In this document: piece by piece, positions 12,581 to 23,189 of the stretch
Numbering within the stretch: position 1 is the stretch's first letter
How the letters are laid out: the number at the start of each line of letters is the position of its first letter
Assembly: GCA_010405405.1 (NCBI GenBank)
Contig: MU004241.1
Location: forward strand, 1-64,000
Length of the DNA: 64,000 nucleotides
Reading direction: 5' to 3'
Source of the DNA: Microthyrium microscopicum
Taxonomy: Eukaryota; Ascomycota; Dothideomycetes; Microthyriales; Microthyriaceae
Made by a program: the position numbers and the translations under genes
Notes under the pieces: generated by a model
What the model saw: the letters and a program-made list of their open reading frames with translations, nothing else
Told to the model about the DNA's origin: nothing
The model's database searches: none

Positions 12581-13995
12581 TCAATCTTCGAGACCTGGAT
12601 ATGGAGGATCCTCTCCAATCTCCCTGTAGGTCTCGTTCAGTCGTTGTCTCATACCCTCCAGCATTACTCGACCAATTCTCTCACCTTGATGATGACGGAA
12701 CCACTGGCTGCATGGGCCCTCCGATACCAATTGCATTATTGCTGATTCAGTATTACCTGCTGTGTTCGGCGGTATGTACCTAATGAAAGTTCCTTGCGTG
12801 GTATTCCAGATATCGACTCCAGTGATGATTGCTCGGATCTCAACTGTGGGTGACAACACGTTATAGGTCAGTGTTGTTTCGATCGAGGAGTCGCGCGCAA
12901 ACGCAAGGCTGTATGTCATGCCGGGGTTTCCAGCGTCGCCACAGATGGCGGTTTTGCACCCGTCAGAGACATCAAGCTGATTAGGACGGACCCTGATATT
13001 GTCGAAGGCGGCGATCAGAGAAGAAGGGGTGGGATGATTTGCTAGATCTTCAAGTTCCTTAATACGAAGAGCCTGCGGTGTGCTCTCTGATTGACCGAGC
13101 TGTAGCCTCTGGATCTCTTGATCTTTTTCAGAGCAGCTGTGTGTGATGGTTTCGAGATTTCCTTCAAGTTCTAAAACCCGTGCCTCGATGGACTCCAGCG
13201 TATGAAGTTTTTCCCTCTGAGTTTGGCAGATCTCACGAAGGCTTCGAAGTTCTGCAGACTCGGCATCGCTGAGCGAGTTCGAGTTTGGGGGAGCGCCTGA
13301 TATCGGTCAGTGGCTATCAAATGTAATGGCTTCCATGACAGTCGGACAGAATCGTTATCTCTGGGAGCCATCGACTGCGATGGAGACCATCGCAGTCGCG
13401 GACAGAACCGTCATCTCTGGGAGCCATCGACTGCGATAGTTTCCATCGCAGTCGCGGACAGAACCGTCATCTCTGGGCGCCATCGACTCCGATGCTTTCC
13501 ATGGCAGTCGCGGACGGACTCGTTATCTCTGGGGCCCATCGACTGCGATGGTTTCCATGGTAGTCGCGGACAGAACCGTCATCTCTGGGAGCCATCGACT
13601 GCGATGGTTTCCATGGCAGTCGCGGACAGATTCTTACCTTGATTTTGAGCTGCAGCCAACTGGTATTGAGACTTGATCTTCACCACAGCGCGTCCTAGCT
13701 CTTTGATTCCCCATCCGTGAGAGTCTTCTGGCATTCCAATCACAGCGTACAGGTCGTCGGTCGTTTCATCATCCTCTGGCTTCCAGAACTTGTCATCATC
13801 AACTTCGGCGCCAAGAATCCCCAATGCTACTAAATCAGGTACGACTGTGTGGAGGGCCTGCTTCGCTCGGCTTGCAGCACCGCTGGTTGTGGCGCGCGAC
13901 TGGGTCAGCTTGATCAACTCAGCAAGCCTTTCTCCCTTCGCAGTAACTCGGTCCGAAAGGCTCAAACTGGAAAGATTTTGTTGATGCGCCATCAT
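12581..13995 (-). CDS. Uncharacterised coiled-coil protein, 357 aa, with a minisatellite intron
   Basis: Two exons join in phase: 13,995-13,638 and 13,296-12,581. The donor is GTAAGA at 13,637 and the acceptor TATCAG at 13,297. Together they give 357 residues. The N-terminal third is Ser/Leu-rich and helical. A heptad-like coiled coil lies near residues 130-200. The C-terminal part is a compact mixed region with aromatic residues and no motif I know. The 341-bp intron holds a 56-bp tandem repeat that is not translated; the first exon frame meets a stop inside it. The frame match across the intron supports the model. The 5' region is similar to that of the plus-strand gene at 16,436. The function is unknown; no signal peptide or membrane segment is visible. 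Confidence 0.7.
13297..13637 (-). other. Intron consisting mostly of a minisatellite
   Basis: Intron of the gene at 12,581-13,995. It is several times longer than the other introns in the window (48-90 bp). The excess length is the 56-bp tandem repeat at 13,328-13,630. Splice sites read GTAAGAATC at the donor and TATCAG at the acceptor on the minus strand. Confidence 0.65.
13328..13630. repeat. 56-bp minisatellite with hairpin units, about 5.4 copies
   Basis: Period 56 bp, with copies starting near 13,328, 13,381, 13,437, 13,493, 13,549 and a partial at 13,605. Each copy contains an inverted repeat around a TTT/AGA loop. In the second copy this is a perfect 12-bp stem (CGACTGCGATGG / CCATCGCAGTCG) with a 3-nt loop. 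Copies differ by a few substitutions. GC content is well above the surroundings. Confidence 0.9.
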
Positions 13996-14081
13996 GAAGC
14001 TGATTCAGACTTGTCGAGGCGTTGTGGGCCAGATCGGGAAGGGCGGTGGATTATTGTCAAGTTGAGTTTTCTGGCTTCTTC

Positions 14082-14160
14082 TTTAGGATGTAGCGACTCT
14101 GAAGTGGCCGCAGATCGAAGATTTGTCGTCTGTGGCAGAGTAAAATCGTGCAATGGCCCA
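14082..14160 (-). promoter_or_regulatory. Conserved 5' element of gene 13,995 (pairs with 16,320-16,396)
   Basis: On the minus strand about 78 bp match the plus-strand sequence at 16,320-16,396 at roughly 85 percent. The best-preserved words are 'ccacagacgacaaa' and 'gatctgcggccacttcag'. It lies about 87 bp upstream of the ATG at 13,995, where a promoter or 5' leader would be. Confidence 0.6.
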
Positions 14161-14671
14161 GAGAGAAAGGGAAGCAGACAAGCAAGACGCAGGCATAAAA
14201 GTCGTGGGGCAAAAACTTCGAAGGACACAGCTTGGAAGATACCAAAAAGGAAGGAACAAAACCCAAACTTCCCCAAGTAAAACATCAGCAGCCATAAAAA
14301 CTACCCTCCAGCTAATCTCGTAACGAGCCGCGTTGCGCTCCAAAACGCATTTCAGGAGGCATAGAAGCTCATCATCATCTTGATCCGCGTTGAGAAAGAT
14401 TAGCGTAGTAGATTGTAGGTACTATGTGACTAGTATGAAATTTATCCCCTCTTGCATTACCCCCCCAGGCCGGATCATAATTGCGACTATAACGAGATTT
14501 GATACTTTTGAATGCATTACGCCACACCTTTGAACCTGATTCATCCGCACAAAAACATGATATGAAGCCACCACCCGCTTCTGGGTTCACTCCGCCTGAG
14601 ATACCGTAACTCCCATCACGCGCGAAATGAGGTCGCCGAGCTTCCTAATGGAATGGGAGCAGAGATTGGCG
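14161..14671. other. Intergenic region
   Basis: Separates the 3' end of the gene at 14,672 from the conserved 5' element of the gene at 13,995. The first 100 bp (to about 14,260) share a looser pyrimidine-rich similarity with 16,270-16,320. No gene seen. Confidence 0.5.
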
Positions 14672-15670
14672 TCATTCGGCCTCGTCGGTGCTATCGGTGG
14701 GAGGATTGGTCCAGGTCAAGCCGAGCTCAGATGACCAGTAGACGCAATGATGCCCGTTGCGTTCGCAGAAATCACACGGGCCCAGCTGATTTGTCCATGG
14801 GTAAGACGCTGAGCCTCGGTTTTTGGAGTGGACCTTCACGCATTTCGTACGGTGATTGAGGTTCACCTGGTAGTTGTTCTGAGCCGTGATATGACTCATG
14901 CCGGCAAGGACCTCGATTAGATCATTGGAGAGGATGGTTTCACCTTCAAGCCAGACTGCTCGATCTGTGTGCGTCATGGAACTCCAGCCGTGAGGTACAA
15001 GCATGGAGACATGAGTAGAATTGCGTAGGCTTGCAGTGTTTGCTGTTGCTGCAGGGACGGCTCTTCTTCTTGGGGTCGCTTGGGTTCTTTGGGTCTGAGT
15101 ATTACCCGTTGTGGCATTGCCGTTCGAGGCACGCGATTGCTGTAAAAAGGGACGTCGAGGTGTGGGTCCCATTACATGGGCTCCTGTCATAGTCGGCAGT
15201 TCACTGCTTGGTGGCTGGGTGCGTTGGCGTAATCTGGAAACATGCTGAGCTCCTTCGTCATCCTCTTCGTCCTCCTCTTCTTCTTCATCAGTTGCCTCTC
15301 TCCTCCTCTTCTGACCTGGAGTCGGGCCAGGCTCGTGGCCAAGTGATCTCAACTGCTGCTTCAAGGCATAGCATTGTGTCTCAAGTTCCCCGATTCGGCC
15401 ATCTCGCTGGACAACCTGCTGCTGCAGCTGCCGAATCCCTTGTCTGAACTGCTGCTCTTTCGCATCATACCAGACCCGCTTCTCTTTGCGGTAGCTGACG
15501 ACCCTTCTCAAGACTCCAGCCAAATTATCGCTCAGGTTTGTTACATCCATCATGGCCTGGGTTACGAAGGCTTCGTTAGGTCTGGACCAGCCTTGGCCCT
15601 TTCCCAATCGGTTGGAGATGTCACGGAAATCCCGGAGGTGGTTCGTCAGGGAGTCGATGATGTGATCCAT
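14672..15670 (-). CDS. Uncharacterised coiled-coil protein with C-terminal Cys/His motif, 332 aa
   Basis: Single uninterrupted frame from the ATG at 15,670. Residues 1-115 are helical with a glutamine-rich coiled coil (about 70-112). A very acidic Glu/Asp run at about 130-142 follows a basic 'KRRRE' patch that could act as a nuclear signal. The middle is Thr/Pro/Arg-rich and probably disordered. The last 60 residues look folded and include CxxCx6C ('CDFCERNGHHC', about residues 299-309), preceded by another Cys. This resembles half of a fungal zinc cluster, so metal binding is plausible but unproven. The gene sits between two other coiled-coil genes and points the same way as 12,581-13,995. 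No family recognised. Confidence 0.65.
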   Translation of the reverse strand: MDHIIDSLTNHLRDFRDISNRLGKGQGWSRPNEAFVTQAMMDVTNLSDNLAGVLRRVVSYRKEKRVWYDAKEQQFRQGIRQLQQQVVQRDGRIGELETQCYALKQQLRSLGHEPGPTPGQKRRREATDEEEEEDEEDDEGAQHVSRLRQRTQPPSSELPTMTGAHVMGPTPRRPFLQQSRASNGNATTGNTQTQRTQATPRRRAVPAATANTASLRNSTHVSMLVPHGWSSMTHTDRAVWLEGETILSNDLIEVLAGMSHITAQNNYQVNLNHRTKCVKVHSKNRGSASYPWTNQLGPCDFCERNGHHCVYWSSELGLTWTNPPTDSTDEAE

Positions 15671-16319
15671 GGCAGCTGCAATCGAGAGGATGCAATGGGT
15701 GGGAGGAGACTTGCTTGGAAGGAGAGGATCTGATGAGACGAGAAGCCGTGGTCGGTGGTCACTGTATGGTAGGCCAGCGAATCTGGTAGTAGCAAAGGCC
15801 CTTGCTCGGAAGAAGAGGATCTGATGGGAAGAAGGAGTTTCGGTTCGTGATGGTTTGCGTCGTAGGCCAGGAGCCCTTGTGGGAGCCAGAGAACTCGATG
15901 CCGATTATGGCATTCGAAGGGACTTGAGAAGAAGGACAAGATCACAGAGAGAAGCTTTATGGTACTGCTGTGATTCCAGGTGATGCTGACGATTGGGTAA
16001 AAGGTCAGGCTCGCCTTCGAATTGAGGGGCGAGTTCTGGGCGTGCTGCCATTCGCAGCCAATTCTTCTGGCGATACTAGAATTGCAGCATTGCTGTGGCC
16101 AGCTCAGAGGAAGTTACACCCCTCTTGGTCCTGGCAGCAACGACAGCCTTGTTGGTGGGGGATGGTGGCGGCTCTTTCTTCTGATCATGGCACTCCTTTC
16201 CTCTGATCATGGCGGCTCTTTCCTCTCACCGCGACAGTTCCGCCTTCCCATCACCCCAACAATTCACCTTCTGGCCTTTGACTGGCACTCTTTTCTTCTT
16301 TTTGCTTTGCTTCCTCTTT
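15671..16319. other. Divergent intergenic region with short direct repeats
   Basis: Upstream of both the minus-strand gene at 15,670 and the plus-strand gene at 16,436, so it should contain both promoters. Two short direct repeats are visible: about 27 bp around 'gaggatctgatg' (near 15,709 and 15,803), and a word 'ctttcctctgatcatggc' occurring about three times at 16,168-16,225. Confidence 0.5.
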
Positions 16320-16396
16320 GGGCCAATTCGGGATTTTACTGTGCCACAGACGACAAAGTTTTGATCTGCGGCCACTTCAGAATCGCTACATCCTAA
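16320..16396 (+). promoter_or_regulatory. Conserved 5' element of gene 16,436 (pairs with 14,082-14,160)
   Basis: About 77 bp nearly identical to the inverted sequence at 14,082-14,160, ending 40 bp before the ATG at 16,436. The conserved tail 'tcgctacatcctaaa' is the same in both. Two genes with unrelated proteins share this leader, which suggests duplication of a promoter or co-regulation. Confidence 0.6.
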
Positions 16397-16435
16397 ATAG
16401 CTCAAAGCTCATTGCATCCCCTCAATCCAGTAGCC

Positions 16436-17876
16436 ATGGAAGCAGCCTCGACAACTCCACGATTCTTCTGCAAAGAGCAAGAAGCAATGCACCAGGCCTT
16501 CACGACTGGAGGTATGATGACTGCCTGACTACCATAGCACTACCATAACTCACGAGAAACAGGGTGTCAAGGCCTAATTGATTATCTTTTCCTGCTAGAT
16601 CAAGAGATCTGGCCCCCCGCTACGGAAACTCCTCTTTTGATAGCGCTTAAATCTCCGTCATCCCTCCAAACCACGGTGGCTATGATGAACGAGATCTTAC
16701 TCTCCATTCCGAGCAGCGTCATAGAGTCCCTCATACTATGCGCTCCGAATTTCAAGGAGAACTTGTGGCTGCTTCCGAAGCCAATTCAGCCAAGGCTGAC
16801 TGGACCACCTGACCTAGGACGGAAGCCTTCTGGTGCGCAATCCAAACCTCTTCCTACTTGGAGTAACTGGCCTTGCATCTACATTGTTTCCCACGCAGAT
16901 CACACCAGTAAGGCTCCATCCCGTGACGTTTACGAGAGAGCCCACCAGAGATTGATTGGTATGTCAAGATCGTAGCCATCGAACTCGACAGAAGCCCTCG
17001 AAGCGGAAGGCACACCACTGACAGTAAGCAGATTACTCTAGAAATCAAGATGAGATCGACCCAGCCTCGCAAGGTGAGGCTCGCAAGATGCGGTCGAAAA
17101 TCGATAACGCCATAACTACGGGCAGCTCAAAAGGTGAACACAAGTATGCCGCCACCGACGCTGATCAAAAGACGTGGCGCGCTTGGTGCAACGGGTTCGA
17201 GAAACGACTGAACAGCATGCCTGTGACAGATGTGACAAGAAGTCAGCCCCTTCCCTGGATTTTATCCCACGTAGGATACACGCACGACGCACCAAAGAGA
17301 AGCGTAGATCACGGAAGACAGATCAACAGTAATCGCCTCATGAATGGGACCGAAGCTGCTGTCCTCGTAGAAGAGGGGCAATGGCGACAGTCCTCCATGC
17401 AGTTCCAGGTTCTATGCCACATGCCTTCACAGTATCATGCCACGATAGCCGAGCACATAATCTCGTTGATCTCATTTTCTTACTGCCAGTTTGGAGGCTT
17501 CAACTACGCCATTGGTGGCAAGCACATCTACAGTGCATCACGCGTGCCTGGATGGTTCTACAATCTTGTGGCGAAGAGGATCAAGTCTTCGGAAGTCTAC
17601 CATGAGAATGAAGAGCTTGAAATCAAGCTGGCAGACGCCAAAAGGCAAGCGGCCCAGGCCAAGGAGGCCGGGGAGAAAAGGTTGGCAGACGCCAAAGTTG
17701 TTGAAGAGCAGGAGGCTGAGTTGAGACGGCTCACCGAGCAAGAAGAGGCGCTGGAAACCATTCTAGCCAATCTTGAACAGAACCATGATCCGGATGTAGC
17801 GGTATTGGCAGTGATGGATAAACTCATTGGGTGCTTGGAAGACTTCATCCGTGAGGAGGAGGAGCTAGAGTTGTGA
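16436..17876 (+). CDS. Uncharacterised protein with C-terminal coiled coil, 426 aa
   Basis: Three exons fit in phase: 16,436-16,511, 16,599-16,958 and 17,032-17,876, with introns of 87 and 73 bp (GTATGA...GCTAG and GTATGT...AAGCAG). The first exon encodes only 25 residues. The N-terminal two thirds show no motif I know; a Trp-rich patch lies near residue 195. Residues from about 330 form a long charged coiled coil rich in Glu/Ala/Lys, followed by a short acidic C-terminus ('REEEELEL'). No signal peptide or membrane segment. The upstream element is shared with the gene at 12,581-13,995. Exon phases and the coiled coil make a real gene likely; the function is unknown. Confidence 0.68.
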
Positions 17877-18119
17877 CCGGCGGCGAAATGATGGCGAGCT
17901 GTGCCTTACAGGTGGAGGACTTCTACTGGTGCTTGATAATGAGCAGGTTATCGGACTAAGTATGTAAAAATGGTTCAATGCGTGGGAAGAGTCAGAGGTA
18001 GCAATAATCATCATAACAGCGCAAGGTTGCGCGTTCATTGTTCATTACTGACAAGAACTCAATGCCGCCGTGGCAGCCCATTACTAACCCCATCATTCTA
18101 CGCAAAGCTTTCGTAACCC
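17877..18119. other. Convergent intergenic region
   Basis: Short spacer between convergent genes. It should contain both 3' ends. No structure noticed. Confidence 0.4.
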
Positions 18120-18684
18120 TCAAGCCATCGAGGGAAAGAGGTTGACGATATCCGTGCTGACGGTTGCCTCCTCGAGCGCAAGCCTCAACTCATCGAGCTC
18201 CACGAAATCACCCTCTTTGTAACCTTCACCAACGATATTCTTGTTCCAATCCTCCTCAAAGCAAGCAAAATCCTGAGTGATCTTGGCGCTGAGCCGGTTG
18301 CAGGCTTCTCGGGCTCTCGAGATGGTTTCCGCGAAGAAGACGGCGCGTTGCGCAATGCCGCGATAGCGCTGTTCAGTTGCCCACAAGGTGTTCTGAAATA
18401 AAGTTAGCACGGCCTTCCTTACTTGATTGCTCAACGGAGATACTAACATCGTCTGGCGCGCATGCGAGTTCGACTTGTAGTTTCTTGAATTGCTTCGCGA
18501 GCTCAGCATAGCGGCCAATTTCCGCTTGCATTCGAACCTTGCGCTCGTTGAGCTGATCGAGGGGAGTTGGCTCCGGTGTGGTGAAGGCAGTTTCGTCATG
18601 GTTCTGTGGTTTGGTCTCGTTGTGAGGGCTCTGCGCATCGGGCGATACGCCAGTTTCGATTTTTGTAGGGTCGGCGTCGGCCAT
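18120..18684 (-). CDS. Small coiled-coil protein, 169 aa
   Basis: Exons 18,684-18,448 and 18,392-18,120, joined in phase 0. The intron (18,393-18,447) has a GTTAGT donor, a GTGCTAAC branch site and a TTTCAG acceptor. The start is the ATG giving 'MADADPTKIETG'; the longer upstream frame lacks coding character. Residues 1-40 are polar and disordered, 45-75 form a coiled coil, and the second exon is helical with conserved-looking Trp, Cys and acidic residues and ends in 'NLFPSMA'. Such size and make-up occur in subunits of kinetochore or vesicle-tether complexes, but nothing specific is recognisable. No secretion signal. Confidence 0.65.
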
Positions 18685-19444
18685 GGTGAATGGGATTGAT
18701 GGTTTGGAAAGTTTTCGTGTGAGGGAGTGCAGGTGGTAGAGTTGAAGGTTTTGGAGCGACTTTGCGTGCTGCAAGTGGGGGGATGAATTCGGGCCCCGGG
18801 CACCCTTTTAAAATTGCACTGCTGAGGCGCGCGGGTTTTGTGGCAAGTGATTGCGCTGCAGCTCCAAGAGGAAAGTACGAAAGAGCAAAACTTGACCTGG
18901 AAAGAACGAAGGTCGACAGCAAAAAGCGATCAAAGCCACCTCAGCTGTAACTCTCTTTTTGGTCTCGTGGCTCACGAATCGAAAGCCACCTGCAGTTTTA
19001 TAGAGGTGCCATCAGTTCAAAGTGAATGGTGGGACCAATTTCAATTTAATGGCGCTACAGAGGTACGCCCTTGTAGCCAATCCACCAATCAAAGCATGAT
19101 CACTGTGATTTTGACAACGCCCAGCAAAGCTTATTTCAACGACAATTCACCAGAAACGCGGGAAATTGTAAGCAACGAGTCGTGGAGGAGAAGGATTATC
19201 AAAGCAAGCAATTATTAGAACTAGAAAAGACTTTTAACCAAGGACGAGTCCGAGGCTTCTACGGAGTGCCACTAAAGAAAAGAGCAGAGGCATCCAACCG
19301 AACAGAAGTTTGCTGCATGCAGCATCATTGTACTCCGCCCCTTGATAAGAGGCTAAGAGCTGGAAGCCAGTCGTGATTCAACAAGTAGGAATCACATCAC
19401 TGCTATCACAAGTCCAGCATCTTGTCGTCCAAAAAAGCAACTCT
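18685..19444. other. Intergenic region
   Basis: Contains the promoter of the gene at 18,684 and the 3' end of the gene at 19,445. Only shadow frames are visible. Confidence 0.4.
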
Positions 19445-20470
19445 CTACCAACCCTGAGATTTCAAAACCTCGTCAACCTTCTTGAAGTGGATGTCAATGG
19501 TTTTGAGTCCCTCCTCAACGGCTTTGACATTCGACACACCGGCGATCTGAATGAAGGCTTCCATTCTGTCGGAGCGTGTGGTCAGCATCGAAGTGGCCTT
19601 ATCAATGACACCTAGTTGGTCATCTAGATTAACCTATTGAGATTGTTAGCGGCTGGCTTATCAGGACTCTGAAGGACTTACAATCCCCCGATAGCTCGTG
19701 TCGAGTGGCGGCAGGTCAGCCGCAGACCGCGTCACTGCTGATACGGCTCTGGAGAACGCTGCATCATGCTGGGTGGTCTTGCCAATCACAGCCGCCCGCT
19801 TTTCATAGCGAGAAGGCTGGACAGGTCCTGGCTTCTGGTGTGCGGGAGACTGGGCTAACGGCTGCTGAGTAACCGTGGGTTGCTGAAAGGTTGAAGTCCA
19901 ACTCTGCTGGTGCTGTCCAAAGGCATTGGCAGAAGACAGATCTTGCTGAGGTTGGGTTGAATCGAAATACGGACTAACTTGGCTCATGCCAAGACTCTGA
20001 CCTCCTCCTTGAGTCGGGATGGATTGCGGCTGCTGACGCGGAGCTGGAGTCAACGACGCCGGACCACGGCTCGTAGGGATCTGAGGATGGACTTGAGGCG
20101 TCTGGGAGTTGGAGAGTGTAAGTGGCGATGACTGACCAAGTTGGCGACGGCTAGCTTGAGTATTGCGAACCGAGGAGGGCCCAGACTCTACCTTTTGACG
20201 CTTTTGATTTTCGAACTTGCTGTGATCAATGGGATAGGCCTGAGGGTCTCGCTTGGCACCAGGAGTAGACAGAATTCTATTTCATATGGCAAGTATTCGA
20301 GTGGGATGAGTCGATCGAAACTGCTAAGAAGATGGATGGTCTTCCACGACCTGTGTCAGAAGTTCTCTAATACCCAGGTGATCACGGAGAGAACCCCTTT
20401 CTCAATACTAGAGCTGAGCGGAAAGAAATCTTCCTCGTACATTACTTTACCGTCCGTCTCCTTGTCAAAG
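19445..20470 (-). CDS. Gln/Pro-rich protein, 5' end missing or uncertain
   Basis: Two exons are clear: about 20,276-19,682 and 19,633-19,445, separated by a 48-bp intron (GTAAGTCC, branch GCTAAC, acceptor AATAG). The larger exon encodes a Gln/Pro/Ser-rich disordered segment, then a helical tail ('RYEKRAAVIGKTTQHDAAF'). The last exon is a well-formed helical region ending 'LKSQGW'. An upstream coding-like stretch at about 20,360-20,470 (minus) begins behind a good branch/acceptor (AAACTAAC...TTATAG), but I could not join it in phase to the next exon and found no start codon. Only about 150 bp remain before the 3' end of the GH72 gene and they are TA-rich, so the gene is probably 5'-truncated or damaged. 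No family recognised. Confidence 0.5.
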
Positions 20471-20499
20471 CTATAATTGTTAGTTTATATCATTCACAG

Positions 20500-20616
20500 G
20501 GAAGGAAAGGACAATACAATGAATTAATAGCGTCAACTATAGTTTACGAGATAGTACGAATCTCTAACTTTTAGAGTAAGATACTTCTACGCCAAAATAT
20601 ATTCCGGTAAGCGCTG
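20500..20616. other. TA-rich pocket between genes
   Basis: About 110 bp with the same TpA-rich, CpA/TpG-poor look as the RIP blocks, wedged between the GH72 3' end and the probably truncated gene at 19,445-20,470. It may be a small repeat fragment, or the lost 5' exon of that gene after mutation. Confidence 0.35.
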
Positions 20617-22109
20617 CTAATACGTAGCCAAAATACAAGTAAAAGTGCCCACCCATAGCGCAATCAATGATACAGACGATGGGGACAGCACTGAAGCAGC
20701 AGATTTTGCAGGGGTGGACAAAGCAGAGCTTTCACCAGCCGCTTCAATTGGTGCCCATGATGAGCTGGGTGAGCCTTGATACTGACTTCCAGCTGGATTG
20801 GATTGAAGTCCGGGCGCGTGGCCTGCACCCTGGGTCATATATTTTGTTGCCAGCTGTGGAATGACTGGCAGTGAAGCGTTGACTTGCCAATTGGCCCCTT
20901 CAGGTGGACAAGCACTAGCTTTGTTTTCCGGTTTGTATCCTCCATTTCCTGAGGGCATTGGTGTGCTGTTAAAGGCGCTTTGAAGTGCAGCGAAGTCGGG
21001 TCTTGCCTTGACACTGGCTCCATTGATATCAACCACTCCATACCCAGCCCCAGGAAAGTCCTTTGAAAAGCCCTCCCAGGAATATTCGTAAACAAGCCCA
21101 CCGGAGTAAACAGGCGTCATATCAGAGGAATACAAGGGAGCCACATCACTGAAAATTCGTGGTTGAACTTTAATGCAGCCATACTCAGACAAGCTTTCGT
21201 ATGAAGTTAGAGACAGAGTCTTCTGGGAACATGTTTGCACTTACAACATAGGGGCACTGTAGTTGTTGAAGAGCTTGACTTTACCAGCCCATGTAGAGGC
21301 TGAAAATGATTGTGGACCACACCAAGAATAATCATTGAAACCGATAAAATCAGTCCTTACTTTATCTGGTCCACAGTTGAGATATGTGGCTATTTCATAG
21401 TGCGTTTCTTCAACATCTGTTGCTGCGTAGCCTACTGGAATCGTTCTGTATTTTCGAGCTGCAATGTACGCCTTCATATCTCGAATTAAAGCTTTAATGT
21501 AGGGAGCGGACCAAGTCTCTGTTTTTGTGATCACTTCATTGGCGGCGAAAAAGGCTAGAAGGTTGTCGTATTTGGAAAATGTGTCTATTGTTGCAAAAAC
21601 GCTCTGCAAGTAGACGTCACTGTAAGATCTTCTCATCGTCTCACGGTCTTGTCGATTGAGTGAGTACTTGGGAGAGTTGACGTCGACTGCCAGATATATG
21701 CCAGCATCTGCGAGTTGTTTCATGCAATCATCATGGTTGGCGGAGTTGTCGACTGTGTAGACTCGGACAGTGTTTATGCCCAATTGCTGGAACTTCTGAA
21801 TGTCGCGTTTGCATCCAGCGGCATCTGCAAGCGGATCTTTCAAACCACCTTCACCGCCTGAGCCTGACATTACAATGTCAGCATGTAAAACCATGGACGC
21901 GGATATGCATACCAGGTTGATAATCCAGTCCACGAATGTAAAATCTGTTCTCTCCAGCAAAGAACGCTACCGAGATAATCAGCGAAATCAGTCTAAGATG
22001 AAAGTCTGGACAAACCATTTCCCTTGACGGCTATGGGTGGAGTACTTGCGCCGGCAACATGGTATCCAAAAGCCCAAATGATTGCAATACGTGTCTTGAG
22101 AATCTTCAT
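20617..22109 (-). CDS. GPI-anchored beta-1,3-glucanosyltransferase (GH72, Gas/Gel type), 447 aa
   Basis: Cell-surface enzyme that cuts beta-1,3-glucan and transfers the new reducing end to another chain, elongating wall glucan. Four exons join in phase: 22,109-22,016, 21,966-21,913, 21,863-21,245 and 21,193-20,617, with introns of 49-51 bp. A signal peptide (residues 1-21) precedes the catalytic domain. Family landmarks: 'GLKDPLAD', 'CKRDI', 'FFAANEVI' with the acid/base Glu at about 159, and 'LSEYGC' with the nucleophile Glu at about 259; spacing agrees with yeast Gas1 (161/262). The C-terminus has a Ser/Ala/Pro-rich stretch and a hydrophobic tail typical of GPI addition. The Cys-rich X8/CBM43 domain is absent, as in Gel1-type members. 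All key residues are present and the gene looks functional. Confidence 0.93.
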
Positions 22110-23189
22110 AACGGTCTTTGGGCGTTGTTTCACAAGAAAAATTGGTCGTTATCAGCACATAGAAGAAGAAAACGGAAATACAGAGAGAAGCTCACGAGGC
22201 AAAGTGCTGAAGTATTTCTATGAGATCCACTCATCATGTCTATTCTTGTCAATATAATTTTGGAGCCTCGGAATCCTTTGACAAGGAATAAAGATCCTTC
22301 CAATATAGAGTTGTGGGCTGAGTGGATTTAGCTGTGCGGCGTAGTTGATTTAAACTTTGACTCGCTTTTGGACAAAAATGTACTGCATCTTAAGAAACGC
22401 AAGCTGACCAATTCAACAACAAGAGTAGATGAACGGGGCGTACTCGGGTAGTTGAAGATAGGAGCATATTATACGGACGGGTAAACATCCCGTAATGGCG
22501 ATGCCATGGACTCGCAGGGTCAAATACGGTACCTGGCTGGAGGCTAGAAGGCTCCTGGAGGATTCGTTCTCGTAAAGACATCTTAAGCCTTCAAAATTTG
22601 ATAGGGAAGATGTTCTGAACATGAAGTTGAGTCATATAACCCTGTAGCTGAGTGTTGTTCTTTTTGGGAATATCGGTAATGGCAAGTGATAACGTTAAGG
22701 TAAATCCTTTTCCGACATGGAATTCATCCGCGTTTATGCTCTATTAAAATCCCGGAAAGACATCCTCGACCGACTGGAGTAGCCCAATGATGACTCCGCG
22801 TGGACAAAGGAGTTGTAGGAGAAGCGAGACTACCTCTCCGCGAGAAGTTGCCATCCGCAGTGCTCAGGCAACAAGCTTGCATTCTTGATTCGCTATGCTA
22901 TATCTCAAGCCTGACCGTTCTCAATTCCGTCCGACTGCTACCTCACCTCACACTCTGCAGAAGTTATGCTTTTGTGTCTTCCGTACAAGGAAGTAGCTCT
23001 AACCAATAGCTAAGCCTGGTGTAGGCATAGGATTGACTCGATTGAGGCAATTGCTTAGGACCTAGGATATCACCCGGCTCTCTTAGCAATGGCTATAAAA
23101 AACCGATAATGTAAGTGAACAGGTCAAACAGCTTCTGGTTTTGAACGCCGCTACCTAAAATCATCTAGAATGTTACTCAAACATCTTTC
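22110..23189. other. Intergenic region
   Basis: Holds the GH72 promoter. Short frames at 22,390-22,622 are overlapping shadows with no coding character. Nothing else seen. Confidence 0.4.

Noticed and set aside
13310-13642. 110-codon plus-strand frame with a repeated amino-acid pattern
   Set aside because: It lies wholly inside the 56-bp minisatellite. The repeat explains the pattern, and the minus-strand gene model makes it intronic.
15208-15733. Plus-strand frames over the gene at 14,672-15,670
   Set aside because: Shadows of the minus-strand coiled-coil gene; no independent start context or domain.
18373-18803. Longer N-terminal extensions of the small coiled-coil gene
   Set aside because: They read through the intron or the 5' leader. 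Splice signals and composition favour the start at 18,684.
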